Shown here: positions 28,799 through 38,245 of the stretch, piece after piece
Layout of the letters: every line of letters begins with the position of its first letter
Position numbering within the stretch: the first letter of the stretch is position 1
Translations under genes and position numbers: made by a program
From: JAPYTK01 sp964401935
GTDB taxonomy: Bacteria > Myxococcota_A > Polyangia > Polyangiales > Polyangiaceae
Direction: 5' to 3'
Length of the DNA: 64,000 nt
Assembly: GCA_964401935.1 (NCBI GenBank)
Contig: CAYOAL010000021.1
Coordinates: forward strand, 1 to 64,000
Notes under the pieces: model-generated
The model's input: the letters and a program-made list of their open reading frames with translations, nothing else
Database searches by the model: none
What the model was told of the DNA's origin: nothing

Positions 28799-29653
28799 AT
28801 GCGTTGGATGGATATGCTTCGCTGGGCCACCCCTCTGGGCCTCGTCGTCGGCGCGACGGCGGGACTCGCGGCCTGCAACTCGAGCCCTGGTGGCGAGATT
28901 CAGTGCCCGACCAACAACGACACCTCCACCGCGGAGACGAGCACCTCCGGCGCCGGAGGCGGCTCCACCAGCACGAGCGGCGCCGGCGGCGGCGAGCCCG
29001 AACAGAGCTTCACCCCGCAAGAGGTGGCAGCCAAGCTGCACGGTTGCCGCAAGCTGCGCTTCGAGACCCTCGGCAGCATCCTCGCCGACCGCGGGGTGGA
29101 CACGGTCACGTTCCTCGGCAGCGGCAACAACTGCCAGACCGACGCCAACGGGCCGTTCTGTCCGGCCGGGGAGCGCTGCTTCTGCGACAACCCGCCGTGT
29201 CTCCAGACCCCGGGCAACGCGGGAAACCAGGGCACCTGCGTGGCGACCCCCGAGTCGCCCGGGTTCCTCTACTCCACCGCCGAAGACTCGTTGAGCGTGC
29301 CGAAGATGGACTCGCGTCGCGGCGAGAAGGACGGCCACACGACCGCCTCCGCGATGCGCCTGTTCGACATCTTCATCCAGGCCGCGCCGCAGATCATCGC
29401 CAACATCGAGAACCCGAGCCTCGCGCCCGCCTGTGTGCTCGAGGGTCAGACCCACCCCATGTTCGACCCCGTCGACGGCAGCTGCGTCCCCGAGTCGATC
29501 AGCTGCTTGCTCGGCACCCCGGCCACCGACGATCACGTGGTGCTGTGCAACCTGATCCTCGACAAGGCCGACCCCCTCGACGCAGCGGACGTCGCCCGGA
29601 AACAGTACATCGCGGTGGCGAGCATGCTCGCCGCGGCCCACGCCTGCGAGTGA
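28799..29653 (+). CDS. cysteine-rich lipoprotein, operon middle gene
   Basis: 284 residues, starting 2 bases after the previous stop. The signal GATAGLAAC is a lipobox, followed by a Ser/Thr/Gly linker (TSTSGAGGGSTSTSGAGGG). The mature part has about 14 Cys, including CFCDNPPC. A region of about 80 residues (AMRLFDIFIQAAPQIIANIEN) is helical. Because its stop is 13 bases before the next start and the set is exported, the three products probably form one envelope complex. No family recognised. Confidence 0.75.
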   Translation: MRWMDMLRWATPLGLVVGATAGLAACNSSPGGEIQCPTNNDTSTAETSTSGAGGGSTSTSGAGGGEPEQSFTPQEVAAKLHGCRKLRFETLGSILADRGVDTVTFLGSGNNCQTDANGPFCPAGERCFCDNPPCLQTPGNAGNQGTCVATPESPGFLYSTAEDSLSVPKMDSRRGEKDGHTTASAMRLFDIFIQAAPQIIANIENPSLAPACVLEGQTHPMFDPVDGSCVPESISCLLGTPATDDHVVLCNLILDKADPLDAADVARKQYIAVASMLAAAHACE

Positions 29654-29666
29654 CGGAGAAACTTCG

Positions 29667-31145
29667 ATGGCAGACTACAAGCTCAAGGGTCTTCGCGGCG
29701 CACAGCGCCGTCGCTTCCTCAAGATGATGGGCGTCGCCGCCGCCGCGGTGGGTGTCGACCGCTCCGGCCTGCTGAACCTCCTCGCCGACGAGGGTGGACA
29801 CGGCCTCGCCGAGGCGGCCACGCTCAGCGGTCGCCGCGCGCTCGGCATCACCTGCGGCAACGGAGTGTACGCCTGGATGCAGGAGCTGTGGATGGCGCCC
29901 AACGTGGCGTCGACGGCGCTCTCCTCGAGCTCCTTCGGCGGCTCCTCGGCGTTCCTCTACACCGCAGAGCGGGGCTACACGGGCCCGCCCGGCGTGATGG
30001 TGGAGACGCCCCAGGGCAAGCAGATGTACTACGGCCCCGACGCCCCCTGGATGAACGGCAGCGAGGCGAAGTACAAGGTGACCGCGCTGCTCGCCGGCAA
30101 CGACGAGACCCACACGTTGTTCCCCGAGTCGGGCGCGATCGTCTCCGGCGGGGCGAGCCTGCCCGCCACCGTCGGCGCGATCCAGTCGGCCGAGTCGACG
30201 GCGCTCGTGCCGGTGCTCGGGATCGATCCGCTGAAGTACGGCACGGCCCAGGGCGCGCCCGACGTCACCACCGCTCCCACCGCGGAGGGTCTCGTCGATC
30301 TGTTCAACAGCGCGGCCAGCAAGGCCACCCTCAGCGCGGTCGAGGATCAGGAGCTGTTCGACACCTACTACAAGGCGTTCCTCAACCTGCGACGCGCGTC
30401 GAACCGCTCGACCTGGCAGCCACAGCTCGCGATCACCAAAGACGCCGCCCGCCTCATCGGCCTCAACTTCTCGGCGGCGCTCACCCCCACCGCCGAGGAT
30501 CTCGAGCTCTACGGCGTCGCGGCCATGCTCACCGACAACCTCACCGCACAACAGCGGAGCGGCCTCGAGGCCTTCGGACGCACGCTCATCACGGTGGCCC
30601 GCGCGTTCAAGCTCGGTCTCACCGACTCGGCGATCGTGGCGCTGTCACCGGGTCCCACCAACGACACCGACTTCACCGATCCTCACGTGACGTTCAACAA
30701 CGCCACCAACATGACGCGCGGGCGCAACACCACCAAGTACCTCGGCCAGATCCTCGACGGCTTCTACGCCGACCTCGAGCAGGAGGACGACCCGGAGAGC
30801 GCCGGTGACAAGATGAGCGACAACACGGTGTTCTTCACCTGGGGCGACACGCCCCACACGCCGCTGCGGGGGGACAACTGGCCCGACGCGACGCCGCAAG
30901 ACGCGAACTGGATCTACGTCATGGATCCCAAGGGCTCGCTCAACGAGGGCTGGTACGGGAGCGTCAACGCCAACGGCTCGGTCGACGGTTGGGATCCGAG
31001 CACCGGCGCGAACGTGCCCGGCAAGCCGGCGACCCAGACCTCGACCGCCGCCGGCGCGGCCGTGGCCTACGCGGTCGCGAAGGGCAACATGAACGTGGTG
31101 AGCCAGTACTACCTGGGCGAGCCGATCGACGGCATCATCAGCTGA
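29667..31145 (+). CDS. Tat-exported DUF1501-like protein
   Basis: 492 residues. GGAG lies 9 bases before ATG 29667. The N-terminus RRRFLKMMGVAAAAVG is a twin-arginine signal, so the protein is folded before export, usually a sign of a bound cofactor. The body resembles the DUF1501/sulfatase-like proteins that pair with PSCyt/DUF1549-1585 genes: ALGITCGNGVYAWMQELWM, ITVARAFKLGLTDSAIVAL and VFFTWGDTPHTPLRG. I see no complete set of sulfatase metal ligands. It is the last gene of the operon, with a hairpin about 70 bases downstream. Confidence 0.7.
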   Translation: MADYKLKGLRGAQRRRFLKMMGVAAAAVGVDRSGLLNLLADEGGHGLAEAATLSGRRALGITCGNGVYAWMQELWMAPNVASTALSSSSFGGSSAFLYTAERGYTGPPGVMVETPQGKQMYYGPDAPWMNGSEAKYKVTALLAGNDETHTLFPESGAIVSGGASLPATVGAIQSAESTALVPVLGIDPLKYGTAQGAPDVTTAPTAEGLVDLFNSAASKATLSAVEDQELFDTYYKAFLNLRRASNRSTWQPQLAITKDAARLIGLNFSAALTPTAEDLELYGVAAMLTDNLTAQQRSGLEAFGRTLITVARAFKLGLTDSAIVALSPGPTNDTDFTDPHVTFNNATNMTRGRNTTKYLGQILDGFYADLEQEDDPESAGDKMSDNTVFFTWGDTPHTPLRGDNWPDATPQDANWIYVMDPKGSLNEGWYGSVNANGSVDGWDPSTGANVPGKPATQTSTAAGAAVAYAVAKGNMNVVSQYYLGEPIDGIIS

Positions 31146-31214
31146 CGCGCTCCTCGTCCCAAGGCTGGGTCCCCAAGAGGCTGGGCGAGCGCTCCTGCGG
31201 CAGCGGAGGATGAA

Positions 31215-31241
31215 GAGGGCGGGCCCGCGCGGTCCGCCCTC
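31215..31241. terminator. GC-rich hairpin between convergent genes
   Basis: GAGGGCGGGCC (31215-31225), a 5-base loop and GGTCCGCCCTC (31231-31241) make an 11-bp stem with one G-T wobble. It lies between the ends of two convergent genes. No T-run follows on either strand, so termination would be weak or need help. Confidence 0.5.
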
Positions 31242-31290
31242 ACGCGCCGAGGGGAGCCCTCACCACCGCGGTGGGGACGTCTGCGGTGGC

Positions 31291-33030
31291 TCAGCCGCTC
31301 CACCAGCGCGGGTAGGAGGCGATGAGGGCCCCCGCCGCGTCGGCATCCATGGGCTTTCCGAAGAGGTAGCCCTGGGCGTATTCGCACCAGAGCTTGCTGA
31401 GCTGTGCGGCCTGGCCAGGGTTCTCCACGCCCTCTCCCACCACCTCCATCGACAGGCTGTGGGCGAGGCCGATGATGGCCTGCACCAGATCGCGCCCGCG
31501 CCCGCTGTCGCCTAGCTTGGCCACCAGCGAGCGATCGATCTTGAGCCGATCGTATTGCAGCATGTGGAGGTTGGTGAACGACGAGGGCCCGGTGCCGAAG
31601 TTGTCGAGCGCAAACTTGGTGCCGTTCTTGCGGAGCCGTCGGACGGCCTCGCTCACCGCCTCCTTGTGCTCAACCACCGCCCGCTCGTCGATCTCGAGGA
31701 TGAGCTGCTCGGGCTCGAAGCGCGTGTCCTCGAGGATGTTCTCCACCTGATCGTCGAGATCGAACTCGGCGAACTGTTTCGCCGAGAGGTTGATGCTCAG
31801 GGAGAGCGGCGGATCGAGGTTGTAGCGCGCCTGCCACTCCACCATCTGGCGGCATGCGGTGAGCAGCACCCAACGCCCGAGGCGAACGATGAGCCCCGTC
31901 TCCTCCGCGATGGGGATGAACAGCTCCGGCGAGATGATCCCACGCTCGGGGTGCTGCCACCTGACGAGCGCCTCGAAGCCGCTCACGGTGCGCGTGGCGA
32001 GGCTCACCACCGGCATGTAGTAGACGATGAACTGGTTGCGCTGCAGGGCGTTGTGGAGCTCCGCCATGAGCGACATGTGGCGCGTCTTCTCCACCTGCAT
32101 GTGGGTGCGGAACACGGCCCTGCGATCGGCGCCCTCGCCCTTGGCCTTGGTCACCGCCATCATGGTGTCGCGGAGCACGTCTTCGGCTCGGTCGTAGCGG
32201 CGCTCGCTGGTGGCGATGCCGACCAGCGCGCTCGAGAGCACGTCTTGTCCCTTCACGGTGAAGCGGTTGCCAACCGTCTTCTGGATGCGGGCGGCGATGC
32301 GTTCGGCGAGCGCGCGGTCGCCTACGCCGTCGAGCAGGATGGTGTATTGCCCGGTCTTGAGACGCGCGAGCTTGTCGCCCGGGCGCAAGAGCGCGTGGAG
32401 GCGGCGCCCCACCTCGAGCAGCACCCCCTCGGTGACCTCGGCCCCGTACGCCTTCTCCATGCTCTCCACGCTGTCGAGCTCGAGCATCATCACCGAGAAC
32501 TTGTAGGCCCCGCCGGCCGCCTTCTCGATCGACTCGTCGATGGCGTAGAGAAACCCCTCCTCGTCCTCGAGCCTCGGGTTGGGCAGCGTGCTCGACCGCG
32601 GCGGGGGCGGGGCCTCGGCGGTGTGGACCTCGCGGATGTGCACCACGATCGCGTTCACGTGCTCGTTGCGGATGCGGTTGACGGCGGTGGCCTCGAGCCG
32701 CACGTAGTGGCCGGCGCGGTGCCGGGCGCGGAACTCCACCGTGATGCGACCGCCGGGGTGCGCGGCCACCGTGCGGAACCCCTCCAGCACGCGGGTGCGG
32801 TCGAGCGGGTGGAGCAGCTCGTTGGGCTGCATGCCCATGATGTCGAGCGCCTCGTAGCCGAGGATGTGCTGCACCGCGCCGCTCACGCTGAGGTACTGAA
32901 CGCCGCCGTCCTCGTCGAGGAGCGCGACCACCTCTTTGGAGCCGTCGGTGAGCGCCTGGAGCCAGCTGCCCGCGATGCGGAGGGGGAGGATGTCTCGCTC
33001 GCTCACCGGGTTGTCGTGATCGGATGGCAA
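31291..33030 (-). CDS. PAS-GGDEF-EAL protein with degenerate motifs
   Basis: About 579 residues from a TTG at 33030, chosen because AAGG lies 6 bases upstream; an upstream TTG (33048) is possible. A PAS domain (YLSVSGAVQHILGYEALDIMGM) spans about 20-140. In the GGDEF domain the signature is replaced by LKTGQYTILL, so it should not make c-di-GMP. The EAL domain keeps FEALVRWQHPE, INLSAKQF, LEIDE, KIDRSLV and EGVEN. The metal-binding DDFGTG reads LDNFGTG, with the second Asp changed to Asn. It may be a c-di-GMP receptor or a weak phosphodiesterase. Cytoplasmic, as no membrane helix is seen. Confidence 0.9.
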   Translation of the reverse strand: MPSDHDNPVSERDILPLRIAGSWLQALTDGSKEVVALLDEDGGVQYLSVSGAVQHILGYEALDIMGMQPNELLHPLDRTRVLEGFRTVAAHPGGRITVEFRARHRAGHYVRLEATAVNRIRNEHVNAIVVHIREVHTAEAPPPPRSSTLPNPRLEDEEGFLYAIDESIEKAAGGAYKFSVMMLELDSVESMEKAYGAEVTEGVLLEVGRRLHALLRPGDKLARLKTGQYTILLDGVGDRALAERIAARIQKTVGNRFTVKGQDVLSSALVGIATSERRYDRAEDVLRDTMMAVTKAKGEGADRRAVFRTHMQVEKTRHMSLMAELHNALQRNQFIVYYMPVVSLATRTVSGFEALVRWQHPERGIISPELFIPIAEETGLIVRLGRWVLLTACRQMVEWQARYNLDPPLSLSINLSAKQFAEFDLDDQVENILEDTRFEPEQLILEIDERAVVEHKEAVSEAVRRLRKNGTKFALDNFGTGPSSFTNLHMLQYDRLKIDRSLVAKLGDSGRGRDLVQAIIGLAHSLSMEVVGEGVENPGQAAQLSKLWCEYAQGYLFGKPMDADAAGALIASYPRWWSG

Positions 33031-33064
33031 GGCTGACCTTCGCGGCAACGCTAGGGGAGAATCG

Positions 33065-33090
33065 GGCTGGCGAGCATAGCCTCGCGAGCC
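33065..33090. terminator. hairpin after the GGDEF-EAL start region
   Basis: GGCTGGCGAG (33065-33074) pairs with CTCGCGAGCC (33081-33090) with one mismatch and a 6-base loop. It sits downstream of the GH35 gene stop on the minus strand. No T-run follows, so it is a weak candidate. Confidence 0.25.
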
Positions 33091-33110
33091 GCCGCCTCAA
33101 ACGCTTATCC

Positions 33111-35213
33111 TCAGCGAACGCGGGAGAGCATGCGTACGCTCGTCGGGCGGAGGCGCAGCTCGACAACCCCACCCGAGGCCGCGACCGTCTCCCCGTCGAG
33201 CACGTCTTCCCAGCGGTGGTCCCCCTCGAGGGTGATGCGCGCCACGAGGTCCGCTTCGGTGGTGTTGATCGCGAAGGCCACCCGGGCCTCTCCGTCGGCG
33301 TCCTCGTGCACCGTGGCCAGCACCCCATCCGGATCGCAGGCGAAGCGCGGCAGGTCGAGAGCCTCCACGTGACGCGCCACCTCCTCGTCGAGCGCGCGCG
33401 GATCGCTGTGGGCGAGGTGCCGCACCGCCACGCTCCACGGCTCGGAGAGCAGCGAGAAGCGCTCGTCGTAGCGGCGGAGGGCGGGGCCCAGGGTGACCCT
33501 CGTGCCAGCGCGGACGGCGCGCTCGAGCGCGGCCGCGAGCTCGTCCGAGAAGCCGCCAGAGGTGAGCACCACCACCCACGACGCACCGCCGAGGGCGAGG
33601 TCGAGGTGCTCCCCCCCCACCACCGCGTAAGGCACGCCGCGCGCGTCGAGGGCGTGCTCGAGCGCGCGCAAGAGGGTGTCGACCTCCACGGCGGCGGTGA
33701 CCTCGAGGCCCAGATCACGCTCGAGCGCGCCCTCCCTCGGGCCGAGGCCCGACACGCCGAGGAGCGCCCCGCTCACCGGACCGAAGGCATGCAGCACGCG
33801 CGCGAGGCGCCGCTCGGCGCGGGGGACGACCAGGCGCACCGGCACGCGCCGCCGGAGCTCGAACCACCCCACCCGCTCGAGCGCCGCGTTGAGCTTCTCG
33901 TAGAACGACGCCGAGGGACGGCGCCGCCCGCGCCGATCGATGGGTGAGCCGATCCAGCGGTCGCGCTCGACCGCCATGTAGAGGCTGTAGCCGCGCAGAC
34001 CGTAGGCGAGCGCAGCGAGGAGGGTGAACGCGCTGTCGTGCTCGCTGAGCGGCGGGAAATAGGGTGGGAAGCCGGCGCCCATCTCCGGCGCGAAGGCGGG
34101 CCGATCGAGACCGTCACAGCGGAGCGCGAGCTCGGAGGTGCGGCGCCCGATGATGCGGCGGTCGGCGGCCTGCGCGCGGTTGTAGTAGTCGAGACCCACC
34201 AGATCGATGGACCGCCCCACGAGCATCGCGTCGAGGGGCGTGGCCTCCTGACCCATCGGGAAGTTGTGGCTGGTGGGGACCCCGGTGACGCCGGCCTCCC
34301 GCAGCGTGGTCGCGAAGCGGCCGAGCCCCTCCGCCACCAGACGTTCCTGATGCTCCGCCCAGTCGAGGTGCGGTGCCAGCTCCTCTCTCGTCTCGGCGTC
34401 GAAGCCCCTCGGGGGGCTCACCGTGTCGAAGCTCGCGGGGGCCCCTTCGTGCTCCACGCGGCCCCAGGTCGCCACGAGCGCCTCCAGGGTGCCGTAGCGC
34501 TCGCGCAGGAACGCGCGGAAGCGGCGCAGCGCGTCGGGGTGATAGTCTTGGTCGTACACCCCGTCGCGGAAGTAGAGCGCGCCCTCGTTGTCGATCTGGA
34601 TCAGGGCGACGGGGCCGTGGGGCTGGCACAGCGGCGCGAGGACCGGGCCCAAGGCGCGGAAGAACCGCTCGACCTCGGCGTGATAGGCGTCGCTCGCGTA
34701 GCTCGGCACCGGAAACATGCGCGGCACGAAGGGGAGCACCACCGGCGCTCCGCTCGGCCCCCGAGCCTGGCAGGCCTTGTCCCACAACACGCGCTCGGGG
34801 ATCCCGAAGTCGGTGAGCTCGGCGTTGATGTGGGGGCCTGGACGCACGATGGCCTCGAGCCCGAGCTCGCGCGCGATCCGGAGAAAGAGCGCGAGATCCA
34901 GCGCCGGTCGGACGCGCCCGAAGTCGAACGAGCCGTCACTCTGCTCGTGCACCGACCATGGGACGTAGGTGTCGACGAACCGAAACCCCATCGCCTTGAC
35001 GGCGGCGAGGGCCGGCCGCCAGTGCTCGGGCTCGAGCCGCCAGTAGTGGGCGGCCCCCGCGAGGAGCGGTACCGCGCGCTCCTGGCCCCCCCCCGAGAGG
35101 AGGAGGCCTCGACGGACGAGGGCCGCGCTCAACGAGTGCCCCGCTTGCGCGCGTTGCTGATGGAAGTGCTCATCGAAGTCGTTACATGGCCTCGCCGGGG
35201 CCGAAAGGGACAT
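33111..35213 (-). CDS. GH35-type beta-galactosidase-like protein
   Basis: 700 residues from ATG 35213. The N-terminal third has the GH35 signature: HYWRLEPEHWRPALAAVKAMGFRFVDTYVPWSVHE, and QIDNEGALYF matches the acid/base region (family QIENEYG). PEMGAGF, about 160 residues on, is the likely nucleophile region. So it should hydrolyse beta-galactosides in a TIM barrel. The C-terminal 300 residues are a beta-rich accessory part. No signal peptide is visible, so it is probably cytoplasmic. No other sugar-metabolism genes surround it. Divergent from the OmpA-like gene. Confidence 0.85.
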   Translation of the reverse strand: MSLSAPARPCNDFDEHFHQQRAQAGHSLSAALVRRGLLLSGGGQERAVPLLAGAAHYWRLEPEHWRPALAAVKAMGFRFVDTYVPWSVHEQSDGSFDFGRVRPALDLALFLRIARELGLEAIVRPGPHINAELTDFGIPERVLWDKACQARGPSGAPVVLPFVPRMFPVPSYASDAYHAEVERFFRALGPVLAPLCQPHGPVALIQIDNEGALYFRDGVYDQDYHPDALRRFRAFLRERYGTLEALVATWGRVEHEGAPASFDTVSPPRGFDAETREELAPHLDWAEHQERLVAEGLGRFATTLREAGVTGVPTSHNFPMGQEATPLDAMLVGRSIDLVGLDYYNRAQAADRRIIGRRTSELALRCDGLDRPAFAPEMGAGFPPYFPPLSEHDSAFTLLAALAYGLRGYSLYMAVERDRWIGSPIDRRGRRRPSASFYEKLNAALERVGWFELRRRVPVRLVVPRAERRLARVLHAFGPVSGALLGVSGLGPREGALERDLGLEVTAAVEVDTLLRALEHALDARGVPYAVVGGEHLDLALGGASWVVVLTSGGFSDELAAALERAVRAGTRVTLGPALRRYDERFSLLSEPWSVAVRHLAHSDPRALDEEVARHVEALDLPRFACDPDGVLATVHEDADGEARVAFAINTTEADLVARITLEGDHRWEDVLDGETVAASGGVVELRLRPTSVRMLSRVR

Positions 35214-35346
35214 ACCGTCGAATCGGCGGCGTGAGGAGTGAATAACCTGTTTTGCGCTTTGATGCGGGGCGCCAGTTGAGCAAAATGGTGCGGCAAACTG
35301 GGCCGCTTCCGGTCCGCCCGTTCCGGGCACGCCCCTGGGGAGTCAC

Positions 35347-37161
35347 ATGCGACCAAATCTCTTCGCTCTTCTTGGTTCTTTCGCGACCTTGCTCTTGGCG
35401 CAGCAGGCCCTGGCCCAGGACGAGGCACCCAGCATCGCCCTCAACCAGTACGAGCAGCCGGTCGCGGGTGACGCGTTCTTCGCCGTGCCTGCGCCGTGGG
35501 TGGGTGGGCACCTCGTGCCGCGAGGCATGATCACGTTCGACTACGCGAAGGACCCCCTGGTGCTCGTGAACCAGGACGACGAGGTGGTGACCACCCCCGT
35601 CACCTCCCAGATTCACCTCCATTTCGGCTTCTCGTTCGCCCTCTGGGACCGGCTGGGGATCTCGCTCAACTTCCCGGTCGCCGTCGCCCAGTCGGGTGAC
35701 GAGGACGGCGGCGCCGCGCCGTCCCTCACGAGCGCCGACGGCGCCGAGCCGGGCGATCTGCGCATCGGCCTGCGCGGCCGGCTCCTCGGCGACTACTACG
35801 AAGGCTTCCAGCTCGGCATCGGCGCCTACCTCTACGTGCCCACCGGCCCATCGGGCGGCTACACCGGCGAAGGCGCGGTGTATGGCCAGCCGCAGCTCTT
35901 GCTCGGCGGGCGCGTGCCCTACTTCGTGTGGTCGGCCTCCGCCGGCTCCATCCTCCGCGGCTCCGACAACCCGCACACCTTCACCTATTCGGTGGGCGCC
36001 GCGGTGGTGCTCGTCGACGACATGCTGCAGATCGGACCGGAATTTTTTGGCGCGGTGGCGCTCGAGGACAAGCCGCTCTTCGACGGCACCGGCACCACGC
36101 CGCTCATCGACCGCAAGGGCTCGGTCAACGGCGAGGTGCTGCTCGGCGCGAAGTTCCGCTTCCTCGACAGCTTCGTCATCGGCGCGGCGGGGGGGCCGGG
36201 CGTCTCCAACGGCGTGGGCACCCCGCAGTTCCGCCTCCTCGGCAGCTTCGCCTACGACCCACAGCCCGACAAGAAGACCGACGAGCCGGCGCCGCCCCCC
36301 TCGGATCGCGATCGGGACGGCATCATCGACGACCAAGATGCCTGCCCCGACGTGCCCGGCGAGGCGAGCGACGACCCGAAGAAGAACGGCTGTCCGCCCG
36401 ACCGTGACGGCGACGGCATCATCGACGAGAAGGACGCTTGTCCCGACACCCCCGGCGCGCCGAACGACGACCCGAAGAAGCACGGCTGTCCGCCTCCCGG
36501 CGATCGCGATGGCGACGGTGTCATGGATCCGGAGGACGCGTGCATCGACGTCGCCGGCAAGCCGGATCCGGATCCGAAGAAGAACGGCTGCCCGCCCGAC
36601 AAGGACGGCGACGGCATCTTCGACAAGGACGACGCCTGTATCGACGTCCCCGGCGGTCCGAGCGAGGATCCGAAGAAGCACGGCTGCCCGCCCGACTCGG
36701 ACGGAGACGGCATCTTCGACAACGACGACGCCTGCGTGGACACGCCCGGCGTGCCCGATCCAGATCCGAAGAAGCACGGCTGCCCGAAGGTCGTGGTCAC
36801 CGACAGGGAGATCAAGATCCTCGAGAAGATCGAGTTCGACTTCGACAAGGCCACCATCAAGCCGATCAGCGACGCGATCCTCGACTCGGTCGCCAAGGTG
36901 CTGAAGGACAACCCCGACATCACGCTCGTCGAGGTGCAGGGCCACACCGACAACAAGGGTGGCGCGTTCTACAACCGAAACCTCAGCGACAAGCGCAGCA
37001 AGGCGGTGCGGGAAGCGCTGATCAAGCGTGGCATCGACGGCAAGCGTCTCACCGCCAAGGGCTACGGGCAGTCGAAGCCGCTCGCCACCAACGACACCGA
37101 GGAAGGCCGCGCGGAGAACCGACGGGTCGAGTTCCAGATCGTCAAGCGTGAGAAGAAGTGA
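35347..37161 (+). CDS. OmpA-family outer-membrane protein with TSP3 repeats
   Basis: 604 residues; ATG 35347 has GGGAG 5 bases upstream. A signal peptide (LLLAQQALAQ) is followed by a beta-barrel-like domain (about 25-310) rich in alternating aromatic strands. Five thrombospondin type 3 repeats follow (about 319-480), each DxDxDGDGI..D..DACPD..G with Ca-binding Asp and two Cys. The OmpA C-terminal domain (about 485-604) has EFDFDKATIKPI and GHTDNKGGAFYNRNLSDKRS, which binds peptidoglycan. The repeats form a Ca-dependent rod between barrel and wall. Followed 10 bases later by a partner gene. Confidence 0.95.
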   Translation: MRPNLFALLGSFATLLLAQQALAQDEAPSIALNQYEQPVAGDAFFAVPAPWVGGHLVPRGMITFDYAKDPLVLVNQDDEVVTTPVTSQIHLHFGFSFALWDRLGISLNFPVAVAQSGDEDGGAAPSLTSADGAEPGDLRIGLRGRLLGDYYEGFQLGIGAYLYVPTGPSGGYTGEGAVYGQPQLLLGGRVPYFVWSASAGSILRGSDNPHTFTYSVGAAVVLVDDMLQIGPEFFGAVALEDKPLFDGTGTTPLIDRKGSVNGEVLLGAKFRFLDSFVIGAAGGPGVSNGVGTPQFRLLGSFAYDPQPDKKTDEPAPPPSDRDRDGIIDDQDACPDVPGEASDDPKKNGCPPDRDGDGIIDEKDACPDTPGAPNDDPKKHGCPPPGDRDGDGVMDPEDACIDVAGKPDPDPKKNGCPPDKDGDGIFDKDDACIDVPGGPSEDPKKHGCPPDSDGDGIFDNDDACVDTPGVPDPDPKKHGCPKVVVTDREIKILEKIEFDFDKATIKPISDAILDSVAKVLKDNPDITLVEVQGHTDNKGGAFYNRNLSDKRSKAVREALIKRGIDGKRLTAKGYGQSKPLATNDTEEGRAENRRVEFQIVKREKK

Positions 37162-37171
37162 TCGAGCGGCG

Positions 37172-38188
37172 ATGCGACGCCCCCTGACCCCTGCGAGCGC
37201 ACGAGCGCTGGCTCGCGCGCTCGTGGCGCTCGTCTTGGTGCTGAGCACCGTCGTCGCCACCCCCCCCGTCGCGTCGGCCCAGACCGAGCCGACGGGGCCG
37301 TCCGACACCGAGCGGGCGGCCGCGCGCGATCTCGGGGAGAAGGCGCTCGCGGCCTACCAGAGCGGCGAGTTCGACGAGGCCCACGATCTGTTCAAGCGGG
37401 CCCACGCCATCGTTGGCCTCACCACCACCGGCCTCTTCATCGCCCGGTGTCTCGTGAAGCTCAACCGCTTCGTGGAGGCCTCCGAGCGCTACGTCGAGGT
37501 CGCGCGCATGACCCTCCCCCCCGACGCGCTCCCGCAGCACATCGAGGCGAAGGAGACGGCGCAGACCGAGCGCGAGGCCCTCGTGCCCCGCATCCCGCGC
37601 CTTCAGATCGTGCTCGACGACCCCGAGGCCACCGACACGAAGGTGACCCTCGATGGGGTCGAGGTGCCGGGGGCGCTGCTCGGCGTGTCGCGCCCGGTCG
37701 ATCCGGGGAGCCACGTCATCGTCGGCGTGCGCGGCGAGCTCCGCCGCGAAGAGACGGTGGCCCTCGCGGAAGGCCAGACCCTGAAGGTCACGCTCGCCAT
37801 CGCCGGTGCGTCGCCAGCCCCTCTCCCCGTGCCGCCGCCGACCGAGCCCGACCAGGGCAACGCGAGCCTGCTCCAGACGTTGGGCTTCATCGCGCTGGGA
37901 ATCGGCGGGGCCGGCCTCGTGGTCGGCGCCGTCACCGGAGGCCTCGCCATCGACAAGCGGAGCTCGCTCGAGTCGGCCTGCGACAACAAGCAGTGCGCCC
38001 CCGATCTGCATGGCGACGTCGACACCTACGGCACGCTGCGCATCGTGAGCGGGGTGGGTCTCATCGCGGGCGGCGTCCTCGCCGCAGCGGGCATCGTGCT
38101 CGTGGTGGTGGGCTCCACCACCTCGACCGAGGGGACGACAGCGGTGCGGCTCGGGCCCACCGGCGTGGCGCTCACGGGCAGCTTCTGA
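37172..38188 (+). CDS. TPR-like membrane protein
   Basis: 338 residues from ATG 37172. A signal peptide (ALVLVLSTVVATPPVASAQ) is followed by a TPR-like helical region (GEKALAAYQSGEFDEAHDLFKRA). A beta segment with PEGA-like features (VTLDGVEVPGALLGVSRPVDPGSH) lies at about 155-215, a Pro-rich bridge follows, then two C-terminal membrane helices (LIAGGVLAAAGIVLVVVG is the second). TPR plus PEGA-like domains are common in myxobacterial envelope proteins of unknown role. It is 10 bases after the OmpA-like gene and is probably co-transcribed. Confidence 0.8.
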   Translation: MRRPLTPASARALARALVALVLVLSTVVATPPVASAQTEPTGPSDTERAAARDLGEKALAAYQSGEFDEAHDLFKRAHAIVGLTTTGLFIARCLVKLNRFVEASERYVEVARMTLPPDALPQHIEAKETAQTEREALVPRIPRLQIVLDDPEATDTKVTLDGVEVPGALLGVSRPVDPGSHVIVGVRGELRREETVALAEGQTLKVTLAIAGASPAPLPVPPPTEPDQGNASLLQTLGFIALGIGGAGLVVGAVTGGLAIDKRSSLESACDNKQCAPDLHGDVDTYGTLRIVSGVGLIAGGVLAAAGIVLVVVGSTTSTEGTTAVRLGPTGVALTGSF

Positions 38189-38194
38189 GCCGCC

Positions 38195-38239
38195 CGCCGC
38201 GCCCTCCCCCGCTTCGCCTCCCGAGCGCCAGGCGCGGCG
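38195..38239. terminator. GC hairpin between convergent genes
   Basis: CGCCGCGCC (38195-38203) and GGCGCGGCG (38231-38239) form a perfect 9-bp stem with a 27-base loop. It lies between the ends of the TPR-like gene and of the FtsH-MoxR operon. No T-run follows. It is a weak bidirectional candidate. Confidence 0.3.
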
Positions 38240-38245
38240 ACGGCG

